A stretch of 64,000 nt of DNA from Pyropia yezoensis (taxonomy: Eukaryota > Rhodophyta > Bangiophyceae > Bangiales > Bangiaceae), in assembly GCA_009829735.1 (NCBI GenBank), contig CM020618.1, positions 8,523,119 through 8,587,118 of the forward strand, written 5' to 3'. The notes below the pieces were generated by a model that ran no database searches, had not been told where the DNA came from, and saw only the letters and a program-made list of their open reading frames with translations. The position numbers were made by a program, and so were the translations under genes. This document shows, one piece after another, positions 30,536 through 39,663 of this stretch (position 1 is its first letter; the number at the start of each line of letters is the position of its first letter).

Positions 30536-31729
30536 CTACGCCACCGCGGCGGCCACCGCCGCCCACAGGAGGTCCAGCACCTCATCGCTGAGGATGTTGG
30601 CGTGGCTCCCCGCCAGGCAGTTCTCCACGTACGCGTCCTCGCGCAGCCGGATGACGGCAGTGGCGTCCACGTCTGTCACCCGCCCGCGGCGGAGGGTGGT
30701 GCCGTCGACCGCGGAGCCGGCGTTCAACACCGTCCGCCAGATGGGCACGTCCCCCGTGGCGCCAGCGGCGCCCAGCGGCGGGGGCGCCGGCTGGCACACC
30801 CGGTAGCGCTTGGCCAACGCCTTGTCACTGGCGCTGCGGGTGACGACCACCACCCCCGCCACCGCCGGGGAGAGGAGGCCGTCGTAGCAGGCGCCCGCGG
30901 TGAAGCAGTCGGCCGGCACCGCCGCCTGCACCAGCAGCACTGAGTCCACCGCCCGCCGCGGGGGCGGCGGCGCCCCCCCCGTCGGCGGGCGCCCCCGGAG
31001 GGCAGCCAGCACCACGTGGCCGCCCAGGCTGTGGCCAAACAGGTGAAAGCCGACGGCGGACGGCCCCGACCGGCCGGCGGCTTCGAGCTGCAGGCGGTCC
31101 AGCAGGCGGCGGCAAAAACCGGCGCCCACGTTGGTCGCCCGCAGCACAAAGCGGTCAAACCAGGCGCCGCAGAACGCCGCCTTGACGCTCTTGTAACCGC
31201 CTTTGGCCACCGCGCCCGCGGCGCCGAGGGTGGCGCCAAAAGCGCCACCAAAGAAGTTGCCGCCAGTGGCGGCGAGCCCCGCCGTCCCGCCCGCCACAAT
31301 CGCGACGGGCGCCGCCGACCTGGTAGCGTCGACGCCCGCGGTGACAACGTCGTCGACATACTTCACACACTCCTGCCCGGTGGGCGGCGCGTAGGGCTGG
31401 GACGACCAGCTGATGCCGACGAGCAGCGGCCGAAAGGCGGCGGCCCGGGAGTGCTGGAGGGCGGCCAGGCCTGCCGACGTGGACATTGCCATGGCTTCCA
31501 TCCACTTTTTGTAGCAGCTGACCGCCTTGTCGCCGTGGTTGCACAGCCCGTGGGCGGCAATGATCACGTCTGTGATGGCGGCCGACGCCAGCAGCGCAGC
31601 GACGGTATCGGACAGGCGGACGCAGCGGCCTTGTTCGTTGAATTCATACTTCTCCACCCCGCGCCGGTCCACGCAGATGACGTAGATGGCGTCCCACGCC
31701 TCACTACCCGTGAGCTTCACGATGGGCAT
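30536..31729 (-). CDS. Alpha/beta hydrolase, lipase-like
   Basis: 397 residues from the first ATG (MPIVKLTGSEAWDAIYVICV). The frame upstream lacks an ATG and is Pro-rich. Seen: an early hydrophobic strand, DVIIAAHGLCNHGD (oxyanion region), GISWSSQPY, a Gly/Ala-rich hydrophobic stretch (AIVAGGTAGLAATGG, FFGGAFGATLGAAGAVA) near 155-190, the nucleophile elbow GHSLGG (Ser234), and a final GSHANIL with a candidate catalytic His376. The catalytic Asp is not certain. The layout fits lipase-like or DUF900-like serine hydrolases that act on esters; the substrate is unknown. It is unrelated in detail to the hydrolase at 22694. Confidence 0.75.
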   Translation of the reverse strand: MPIVKLTGSEAWDAIYVICVDRRGVEKYEFNEQGRCVRLSDTVAALLASAAITDVIIAAHGLCNHGDKAVSCYKKWMEAMAMSTSAGLAALQHSRAAAFRPLLVGISWSSQPYAPPTGQECVKYVDDVVTAGVDATRSAAPVAIVAGGTAGLAATGGNFFGGAFGATLGAAGAVAKGGYKSVKAAFCGAWFDRFVLRATNVGAGFCRRLLDRLQLEAAGRSGPSAVGFHLFGHSLGGHVVLAALRGRPPTGGAPPPPRRAVDSVLLVQAAVPADCFTAGACYDGLLSPAVAGVVVVTRSASDKALAKRYRVCQPAPPPLGAAGATGDVPIWRTVLNAGSAVDGTTLRRGRVTDVDATAVIRLREDAYVENCLAGSHANILSDEVLDLLWAAVAAAVA

Positions 31730-33124
31730 GGCTGCCACAGGCGGGCGGGGGCACCAGCCGGCAGTGCAGCCGTCCCGTGGCGCAGCGGCGGAGCGGCGTG
31801 TCGTGGAGCGCGCCGGGCGCTTGTCCTGGTCAGCGGCGGCGGGGGGTACGGGGGTGGCCGGGGCGGCGGCGGGGGGCACGATGGGAGGCCGGGGGGGGGG
31901 GCGAGGGGGGAACGCAACGGGCGCAAAGAGGGAGGGAAGGGACGGGGCCACGGGGGCACGTCAAAGGGGGGGTCGTCCCCCAGCGTTGGAGGCGGCGGGA
32001 GGGGCGTGGGAGGGCGCCGCCGGGCGGCCGGCAACGGGCGGCGACAGCGCTTTTGGGGTATGTGTGTCCCTACCGCTCGGTGGCTCCCACCCACCCTTTG
32101 CTAGACGAGGGGGGGGGGAGGGGGGGGGGGGGAGGGGGCACGCACCGGGCCGTGTGGGCCGTCGGGGCCTCTTTTTTTCCCCAGGGGCACTGCGAGCCAC
32201 GGCCTGGCTGGGGGCCACAGCCATGCGGCGGGCCGTGGTCGGCCGTGCATCGCGTGCCCGTGGGGGCGGGAGGCAAGCCCACACACGCCCCCACCCCCCC
32301 CCCCCCCCCCTTCTGGCGGAAGGCCCCGGCGGGGGGGGGGCCGCGGGGGGGGGCGGGCGGCCCGCGGCCGCGGCCCCCCCGGCGCCCCCCCCCCCCCCCG
32401 CGCGCTGACAAATGGGGGGGGGGGGGGGGTCCGCCGCCGGCGCGCGCCCCCCCCCCCGCGGGCCACGCCGCGGGCTGCTGCGCCCGCCGCGCCCATCCTT
32501 GTGGCGTCCGCCGCGCCCATCCTTGTTGCGCCCCCGCGCGCGGGGGGCGGGCCCTCGGGCGGGGAATCCAGACAGTCCATTCAGCCTACCGGGAGGAGGG
32601 GGGGGGAAGGGGGGGGGGAAGGGGGGGGGGGTGGGTGCGGCGCGGAGGGGGGGGGGGGGGGCGTGGGGGCGACGTGGAGGGGGGGGGGGGGGGAGGGGGG
32701 GGGGGGGGTGGGGTGGGGGCGGGTCGGAGGGGGGGGGGGGGGGGGGGGGGGGGCACCCCACCTGTCCCCACTTACACGCACCCGCGCGGGTCGCGTCGGG
32801 GCTGGCCACTCCCGCTCGGCGCGGCGCCTCCCCCGGCGTCTGCGCCCCGCGCGCTGTGCAATGCGCTGGCATGCGCTGTCCCCGCCGCCACCGGGCGGGC
32901 CGTCGCGACGGGTGGGGGCGCGCCTCCGGGGGAGCCGCGCCCGCCCCCGCGCGCGCGCCGCCGCGCTCTCCCGCTGGCTGCAGCTGCAGTGGGCGCCCGC
33001 CGCACAACCCACACAGTGGGTGCCCACCGCACTGGGGATTGGTCGTTTGGCGCAGCAGTGCGGGAGGGAGGGGGGGGGGGGGGGAGGGGAGAGCCAGAGG
33101 CGGGGCAAGGGCGGTTGTGGGAAG

Positions 33125-33162
<38 letters not shown>

Positions 33163-33721
33163 AGCTAGAGTGGCAGATCCAACGGCCGGGAAAAGGAAGC
33201 AAATAAAGAGCTTTGGCCGGGCAGTGGCGGGGAAGAAAAAAAAAAAAAACGCCAAGGCAGGTACAGGTACAGTACGCGCTCGGCTGGCACCTCCGCCCGC
33301 CCTTTCTCTTCTTCGCTCTTGGGGTCTTGGCGTTTTTTTTTTCGTGCGGGCCAAGCGGCTCCAGCGGTCGGAGAGGCGCATGACGTGGAGCGAGTGCGGC
33401 CGCCAGGGCCCCCCCAGCCGGCAGTGGTTTTTCCGTGACAGGCACGACAGACGGATGATCGTTGACCGACGCCCGCTGGATCGAGCGATCTCCGCAGCTT
33501 CCGCCACGCACCGTGTGCACCGCTGAGGTTCGCCAATCAAAGGCCTCCAAATGTGGAATCGAGATTACATTACAGCCAGAGGCAGACAGACCACTTCGCA
33601 TCGTGCAGTCCCACAACGATGGGAATCGACGACACGTCCAGCCCGGTTGTGCACAATCCACCGAAAACAAAACCCGACCAAGATTTACTGCTCCAGGTCC
33701 ACTCCATGTGCACCATTTGTA
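31730..33721. other. GC-rich spacer with very long homopolymers
   Basis: Includes G-rich blocks at 31880-31910, 32108-32135 and 32595-32755 (runs up to about 28 G), C-runs near 32296-32312, and an A-run of 36 at 33125-33160 followed by an A-run at 33235-33249. Long frames on either strand are Gly/Pro/Arg-only and not credible. Confidence 0.5.
33125..33160 (+). repeat. A36 homopolymer
   Basis: Uninterrupted A-run in otherwise GC-rich DNA. An AATAAAG lies about 40 bp downstream and a second A-run of about 15 follows at 33235. It could be the tail of a retroposed transcript. Confidence 0.85.
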
Positions 33722-34414
33722 GTGCGTCCCGTACAAAGTGGACGTGCTCGTGTCGTGATCGTGTCAAGTATCGGCCACTGGACGAATCTGTGGCTGATTC
33801 CAACGTGGCTGCAGTGTGCTTGCGGCCGCGGCTATGGGCTGTCCGATGGTGGCCAATGGTTGGCCGAGATTGCACGACGTCGGTGATTGCGTGTCACGCG
33901 GGGGTGGCTGATTGGCGCCTCCGGGGCGAGATTCCCTGCGTCGACGGTGTGCTGGCCGTGCCCCTGTTGGCCTGTTGTCGACGTGTGTGGAGGGTGTCGC
34001 CCGTGCATATCCCAGGCCCGTTGCGTGCGCGCACCTGCGTTTTTTGTGCGTGCACGAGGGGGGGGCTTGGCCCGTGAGTGTGTGTGCTCGCCCGCATGCC
34101 TGAGGGGGCCATGCGTGGGGGGGGGTGCCCGTGCGGGCCCGTGTGCGTGCCCTGGCGTGGGGGGCTGCGCCGGCCCTACATGAGGGCAGGCACAGCGCGT
34201 CGAGGGGACGATTGCGAGGGGGGAGATATTGAACGACGAAGAAGAAGGACTCTTGGATTGCTGTGTCTGGGGCGTGCACGGACGTCGGCTGCCCCATCTA
34301 CACAGATCCGCGGTCGGTAGCAGGCCGTGAGTCTGATACGATTTCTGCCAATACTGCCACAGAATCAAACCCACACTGCACGACCTGTGCACGTCCACTT
34401 TTTACGGGACGCAC
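33722..34414. mobile_element. MITE-like element, about 690 bp, imperfect long terminal inverted repeats
   Basis: The left end GTGCGTCCCGTACAAAGTGG, continuing ACGTGC, matches the reverse complement of the right end (GTGCGTCCCGTAAAAAGTGG, ACGTGC) with one mismatch in 26. Looser similarity continues for about 80 bp (a shared AATCTGTGGC/GATTCTGTGGC block). No coding capacity. The target duplication is unclear. Confidence 0.6.
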
Positions 34415-34660
34415 AATAGCGTAACTCATATGTACACATCGCTGCGGACTTAACAGCGCCTCTCGGAGGGGTGGCGGGAGAACGGGGGCCTCCCCGTACG
34501 CGTGATGCGGGGGGGCAACTGGGGTGCCTGTGGATGAAGAGCGCGAGAATGGACCAAATGGACAGTGAGAGAGGAGGCGGGTGCGGGGGGGCGTACAGAT
34601 GGGTGTAGCCCAGGCAGGGTTGATATATTTTGCGAAAGCATCCATCGTTAGTAAAAACAT

Positions 34661-35171
34661 GCGATAATTATTGAAAACGTTTCTGATAGTTATCGCCCAG
34701 GAGCCACGTGTAAGGATGACAGCAATGAATTAACCACGTCGTGCCCAACACGAGCCGCCTGACGAGCTGCGGACACGGCTTTCGGAAGGGGCGTAGAGCC
34801 TAAATTGGGCCGCGTAGTACGCAGGCGGCGGAGAACGTGCCGCGTGGGGCGGCCGCACCCGCCGTGTACAGTACGCCGCGGAGGAAGTGAAGCCCTAGTC
34901 GGCGTACGTAGCTCCTATCGTCCTCGTGGTGTGGGTCTGGATCTTGGCTGGGCACGCTGCCGTACTGTATCGCGGCTACGTACACAGTTCCGAAGACGAC
35001 GACAGGGTGCGGCACTGCCGCGTGATCAAGTGGTCCGGTCTGGTCTGATGGGCCTCCGAGCCGACACGTGGTGGAACACGTGGACGTCTGATAATCATTA
35101 TCGTTCCGGTTCTCCTGAACGTTATTCTTTTCTGATAATTTACTCGATAAGTTTGACTCAATAATTATCGC
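34661..35171. mobile_element. MITE-like element, about 510 bp, 14-bp perfect terminal inverted repeats
   Basis: 34661-34674 GCGATAATTATTGA is the exact reverse complement of 35158-35171. Looser symmetry continues inside (GATAGTTATC against GATAATTTAC). The ends are AT-rich and the middle GC-rich. No protein is encoded, and no target duplication is evident. Confidence 0.5.
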
Positions 35172-35391
35172 CTCTCAACCCTGAGCCCAGGTGGCAAGAC
35201 AGTGACGGGAACAGGCGACCATTCGAAACCTACCCAGGGCCAACATGCGTTCCAAAAGTCGATACTATATTTATCTTTTATGTCATTTTTTACGGGGGTC
35301 GAGGTCATGAGGTGAAAGTGTTATCCCAAGGATTCTATAGGCTGATGCCCGACGACCTTGCTGCGCTGCGGGCCATCCGTTAACAGGTCCT

Positions 35392-35841
35392 TCAGCGCAT
35401 TGTCAAGGGCGTCATCCCCCTCCTCCTGCCACGCACAGCGGCGGCCTCGATGCGCTTTGCGTGGTCGAGGGACACCCCCCCGTAAACCCTCTTCATGGTC
35501 GTCCACCTTGAACGCAATTCGTTCCCCGCGATCCTTGCCGCCCTTATCGCAGCACTGAAGCCCTTGGCCTGGGGCTGGGCCGCACGGAAGCTCCGCGGCC
35601 ATTCGCCGTCGTTGGTCTCCATCCAGGCGATCATGTCCCTGACCAGATGCCATTGCCGTGCGCACAGATTCCGCTCTGCTCGACTCTCCTGGTCCGGCTC
35701 CCTGTCAAACCCTTGGTAAGTGAGCCACTGCTCCTCCGCCGCGTCTCCAAGGCCGCGCTCAAGCCGCACTCGCCGCATGCGGGCACCCAACGAGCAGCCA
35801 TCGTGGACGCGCATGTCCCCCCTTTCCTCCTTGTACACCAT
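35392..35841 (-). CDS. Continuation of the GIY-YIG-like gene after an in-frame TGA
   Basis: 149 codons from ATG at 35841 (MVYKEERGDMRVHDGCSLGA), in the same frame as the gene ending at 35863 and only seven sense codons after its TGA. The product is basic, with regularly spaced Trp (EEQWLTYQGFD, ARQWHLVRDMIAWMETND, GEWPRSFRA), somewhat like the short helical helicase-associated or DNA-binding modules. Either it is the 3' part of one gene split by a nonsense codon, or a short separate reading frame. Composition matches its neighbour. Confidence 0.5.
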   Translation of the reverse strand: MVYKEERGDMRVHDGCSLGARMRRVRLERGLGDAAEEQWLTYQGFDREPDQESRAERNLCARQWHLVRDMIAWMETNDGEWPRSFRAAQPQAKGFSAAIRAARIAGNELRSRWTTMKRVYGGVSLDHAKRIEAAAVRGRRRGMTPLTMR

Positions 35842-35862
35842 CAGCTCAGTGCGGACGGCTCT

Positions 35863-38301
35863 TCACTGGTCCGAGTCCTCCCGCACAAAAGGAGTAAGCG
35901 GAAGGACCGAGTTGGGTGGCAGTGCACTGTTCAGCCCGGTCATACCCGCGTCATCCAACACCTTCCAAACGGCACGCTCCACAGCCGCCACCGCCATACG
36001 AGTGGGAAGATCTCCATGTGGTCCCGCGTAAGAGTAGACGAGCGTCCGCCAAAAGCTAATTGGGGGGTGCTTCTGGTAGTGCGTGTCAAACTTGGTCGGT
36101 TGTCGGCCACTGTTGCCGATACCAATTACGTACCAGTGCTTATCGTCTCTGACATCGAAACCGCGCTCAGCCGTAGGTGACAAAGCAGCGTAGTCCTCGG
36201 CACATCGTTTGCCGACGTAAACCATACCCCGGCATGTCTTGCATTCACTCTTGACATAGACGTAGACGTACACAAGCTTGGCACCACGCGCCTCTGACCG
36301 AGCCCGCCTGGCTGCCTCATCGGTGGTCAGCGTCTGAGAGTGTAGCGCCCCGTCTGCTGCCGCACGCGCGGCCGCTTCCATAATTGATGGCAATGCCTTC
36401 TTCAGCAACCGCATCGTCTTGCGCCACTTCCGCTTCTCGGACCGGGTCGCTCCTGGTGGGAAAGCACGACGACCTGAACGGTCCGCCTTATCGTCGAGCG
36501 ACACCCACGGGGCGGCCACAGAAGGAATCGTCGTGGATGCCCCCCACTCCTTGAAGACCTTCGTGCGGGTTCGAACAGGAATGCGCATCGTCCCGAACGC
36601 AGTATCGTTCGTACTGAACCGCCTGGCCTTCTCTGCTTCACTGTAATTGAGTTCCCTTGGCTTCTGTCCACGCACTGCCACGGCTGGGACATGAGAAACG
36701 CCAGCGTCCCGGGGGGTGTCCATCCCGCTTCCGTCGTCGCTGCCACTGTCAACGACGCTCCAGTCCACGCCGTCGCGCTGTAGCCGCTCTTCCTCGTCCA
36801 TCGACTCCACGTCGCCTTCTCCGACGGCCTCTTCCTCTGTTCCAGCGGCACCGTGCCCACGAACAACATTGTCCGCCGTGCCATCCACCCGGCGCGCCGT
36901 GTAGGGGATCTCTGCGGCACAAGCCACCGCCACGCGGACAGACACGCCCGACCGGCGCGCTCGCTCGCCCGGCACATTGACGGGAGCCACCTCGTCGTCT
37001 GATGGACCAACGGACGCGAACACCGGCGACGCCGGCGCCGGCGCCGGCGCCGGGGTGGGGTCTCCACCACTCGTGGAATCCTCCTCGGACATTATGACTG
37101 GCGCCGCTGGCGCAGGGGGGGCAGCACCGCCCGGCACATTGACGGGAGCCACCTCGTCGTCTGATGAACCAACGGACGCGAGCACCGGCGACGCCGGCGC
37201 CGGCGCCGGCGCCGGGGTGGGGTCTCCACCACTCGTGGAATCCTCCTCGGACATTATGACTGGCGCCGCTGGCGCAGGGGGGGCAGCACCGCCCGGCTGG
37301 CGCGGGTGCCGGCGGGATCGCCTCACGGGAACGACGTCATCACTCGACGAGTCATCGCCGGGAACGGGCACCGTCGCCGCTGGCGCAGGGGAGGCAGCAC
37401 CGCCCGGCTGGCGCGGGTGCCGGCGCGCACGCTTGACGGGAACCACGTCGTCACTCGACAAGTCATCGCCGGGCACGGGCACCGGCGCCGCTGGCGCAGG
37501 GGGGGCAGCACCGCCCGGCTGGCGCGGGTGCCGGCGCGCACGCTTGACGGGCACCACGTCGTCACTCGACGAGTCATCGCCGTGTACGATCACTGGTGAC
37601 GCTGGCGCAGGCGCAGGCGCAGTGGGGGTAGACACCCCGCCATCACCGGGCACGTGCACAGGCGCCGCAGGCGCAGGGGGGGTAGACGCGTCAGCACCCA
37701 GTGTCTCCCCGTCCTCAGGGGGCACCACGCCTCGAACGCCCAAGCCTTGCACATCCGTCCGGCCAGCAGGAGACCCATGGCGTACACACGCACTCGGGCT
37801 GGGGTACAGGCCCCTTCCATCGGGAAGAAAGTCACATGGACCACTGACTGTGCGAGGGGGTGGTTGCGAGGGTGCCGCTACAACATAGCCGCGCGGACGA
37901 GAGGGGAAGGCGTGCGACCCGTGGCCAGGGGACAAACCAGGCAATCCGGGGGGGAAGGCAAGCAGTCCCGGGGGGAAGGTACGCGGCCCGTGACCAGGGG
38001 GGAAGGCAGAAGGCCCTCGAGGAAAGGCGTGCGTCCCGTTGCCATGGCCAGGGGGGGGGGCGTACATCCCGTGACCAGGAGGGAAGGCAGGAAAACCCAG
38101 GGGAATGGTGTTCGACGCGCCAGGTGGCAATTCGTGCAAAGGCAAGCCGGGGGGGAAGGCAGGTTGGTCACCGGAGGGCCCGCGTGGTCCGTACAGTGAG
38201 CCAGGGAAGACACCCTGTGAGGCAGACGCAGACTGTGTGACAGAGTTCTCGGGCGCTCGTCGGATCCTCACACCACCCCGCCGCAGCGTCGTATGTGGCA
38301 T
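35863..38301 (-). CDS. Repeat-rich protein with a GIY-YIG-like C-terminal domain
   Basis: 812 residues from the first ATG (MPHTTLRRGGVRIRRAPENS). Residues about 50-130 are FPPG/FPPGHG repeats. Next come tandem blocks of Pro-Ala runs plus acidic SSSDDVVPVKRARRHPRQPG repeats, a basic middle region, and a folded C-terminus. That end reads VYVYVYVK (about 677), RGMVYVGKRC, then FWRTLVYSYAG, AVERAVWKVLDD (Glu775) and GLNSALP (Asn791). This is the order expected for GIY-YIG nucleases (paired GIY and YIG strands, a Glu metal ligand, a terminal Asn), although the usual Arg after YIG is not clear. It could be an endonuclease of a selfish element or a host nuclease. It ends with TGA, after which the same frame stays open for 157 codons. 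Confidence 0.6.
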   Translation of the reverse strand: MPHTTLRRGGVRIRRAPENSVTQSASASQGVFPGSLYGPRGPSGDQPAFPPGLPLHELPPGASNTIPLGFPAFPPGHGMYAPPPGHGNGTHAFPRGPSAFPPGHGPRTFPPGLLAFPPGLPGLSPGHGSHAFPSRPRGYVVAAPSQPPPRTVSGPCDFLPDGRGLYPSPSACVRHGSPAGRTDVQGLGVRGVVPPEDGETLGADASTPPAPAAPVHVPGDGGVSTPTAPAPAPASPVIVHGDDSSSDDVVPVKRARRHPRQPGGAAPPAPAAPVPVPGDDLSSDDVVPVKRARRHPRQPGGAASPAPAATVPVPGDDSSSDDVVPVRRSRRHPRQPGGAAPPAPAAPVIMSEEDSTSGGDPTPAPAPAPASPVLASVGSSDDEVAPVNVPGGAAPPAPAAPVIMSEEDSTSGGDPTPAPAPAPASPVFASVGPSDDEVAPVNVPGERARRSGVSVRVAVACAAEIPYTARRVDGTADNVVRGHGAAGTEEEAVGEGDVESMDEEERLQRDGVDWSVVDSGSDDGSGMDTPRDAGVSHVPAVAVRGQKPRELNYSEAEKARRFSTNDTAFGTMRIPVRTRTKVFKEWGASTTIPSVAAPWVSLDDKADRSGRRAFPPGATRSEKRKWRKTMRLLKKALPSIMEAAARAAADGALHSQTLTTDEAARRARSEARGAKLVYVYVYVKSECKTCRGMVYVGKRCAEDYAALSPTAERGFDVRDDKHWYVIGIGNSGRQPTKFDTHYQKHPPISFWRTLVYSYAGPHGDLPTRMAVAAVERAVWKVLDDAGMTGLNSALPPNSVLPLTPFVREDSDQ
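36969..37292 (-). repeat. 162-bp tandem duplication in the GIY-YIG-like gene
   Basis: Two nearly identical units, each with TGACGGGAGCCACCTCGTCG, the GCCGGC triple and GACATTATGACTGGCGCCGC. They encode the PAPAPAPASPV...VAPVNVPG block twice. Confidence 0.9.
37297..37590 (-). repeat. About 105-bp tandem repeat, three units, in the GIY-YIG-like gene
   Basis: Units contain CGGCTGGCGCGGGTGCCGGC and CGACGAGTCATCGCCGGG variants. They encode the repeated SSDDVVPVKRARRHPRQPGG segment. Unit length is a multiple of three, so copy number can change without a frameshift. Confidence 0.85.
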
Positions 38302-38460
38302 TGTGGGCCAGGACACGCTCGGACACACGCGGTCGCTTGGAGTACGGACGGTCGCCAAAGAAGACAAGGGAACCTCCCAGACTCCAAGGACCTTCTCAAC
38401 CGCAGTTGTTCCGACGAGTTGAGCCAACGCGGGCGAAGACGGAACGGTCCCTCAGATAGA

Positions 38461-38462
38461 CC

Positions 38463-38493
<31 letters not shown>

Positions 38494-38990
38494 AGGGACA
38501 GATGAGGGGCACCGGGTGTCGCAACAGCCCTGGGACGTGCACCAACAGACAGCCAAACCCCACCTACACCTGCCCACCCCCTCCCCACCCTACCCGCACT
38601 ATCACCACAAAGAAGACGAGAAGGAAGACGAGCACCCGGCGTGCAGAGGCGCACCAGCCTCACCCCGCACAACCCCCCACGCTACCCACACTACCACCAC
38701 AAAGAAGACGAGAAGGAAGACGAGCACCAGCCTCACCCCGCACAACCCCCTACGCTACCCGCACTACTACCACAAAGAAGACGAGGGAGAAGACGAGCAC
38801 CCGGCGTGCAGAGGCGCACCAGCCTCACCCCGCACAACCCCCCCACGCTACCCCCGCTACCCATACTACCACCACAAAGAAGACGAGAGGAAAGACGAGC
38901 GCCCGGCGTGCAGAGGCGCACCAGCCTCACCCCGCACAACTCCCCACCCTAACCCCCACCACCCCCTCTCTCCTTCCCCAAGACGTCTCC
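38461..38990. repeat. G-run and minisatellite left of the chromovirus
   Basis: A G-run at 38464-38493, then four units of about 75-110 bp with ACCACAAAGAAGACGAGA, GGCGTGCAGAGGCGCACC and AGCCTCACCCCGCACAAC blocks. Frames across it are repeat products (HYHHKEDE, RTTPHATH). Confidence 0.85.
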
Positions 38991-39074
38991 ATACTAGCTC
39001 ATGCAGCTCCGTGAAGCGCTGGGTGTGGGCGTCGATGGAGCGGGGCGGGTGGGGGGGAGGCGTGCCATGGTGCT

Positions 39075-39544
39075 TGTGGCAGTATTGACCCCCAGGTAGG
39101 GAGGCAACACGTGCCATGCAAGGGGCGGCAGGCCACTAGCCTGATCCGTTCCTCCCCCTGCATTTGGGTCCATATTCCCTAAGTTTTGGGATAGTTAGCT
39201 TAGTAGTAAATCCAACTTGGATTTGAGGGTTTTCTGCATTTATCGTCTTGAATTTTCGTGTGGCCCGGTGGGCAGGTGCTGGGGTGGGAGATTCTGAGTG
39301 GCGAGATTCTGAGGGGACCCTGGGGGGATAAGGGGTGGGACAGCGGGGCTTGGCCCTGCGTCCCCGTCCCGACCAAGAAACTGTTGGACCACACACCATC
39401 CTCTTGTTTGTCAGTGGGGGGTTTGCCCCACAACAGGGACAGAGTGTGTGCGACTTCCACTTCTTCCGGTTCCCCCGACACGGGAGGCAGCCCTTGTACA
39501 CCGCCCCAACTTAGGTGTCGTGTGTGCAAGTGGTTTTTGCCACA
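39075..39544 (+). repeat. 5' LTR of the chromovirus
   Basis: 470 bp, starting TGTGGCAGTATTGACC and ending TTTTTGCCACA; the ends form the inverted repeat TGTGGCA/TGCCACA. The copy at 47984-48453 is the 3' LTR. Confidence 0.97.
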
Positions 39545-39546
39545 TT

Positions 39547-39564
39547 TGGTGGAGCAGCAGGGGA
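39547..39564 (+). promoter_or_regulatory. Putative primer-binding site
   Basis: TGGTGGAGCAGCAGGGGA starts two bases after the 5' LTR, and the TGG would pair with a tRNA CCA end. It does not match the 3' end of the tRNA-Val genes in this window. The priming tRNA is not identified. Confidence 0.55.
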
Positions 39565-39663
39565 CAGAGGTAAACTTTACCTCCGGGTGCACCCGGGTGT
39601 AGGGGGCCCTCTGTCTCAGAGGAACGGTGGACTTGGACCGTGTCATACGGATGGTCAGCCAAC

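Noticed and set aside
38516-39088. 190-codon frame with HYHHKEDE repeats
   Set aside because: It is a translation of the minisatellite; repeat units shift frame between copies.
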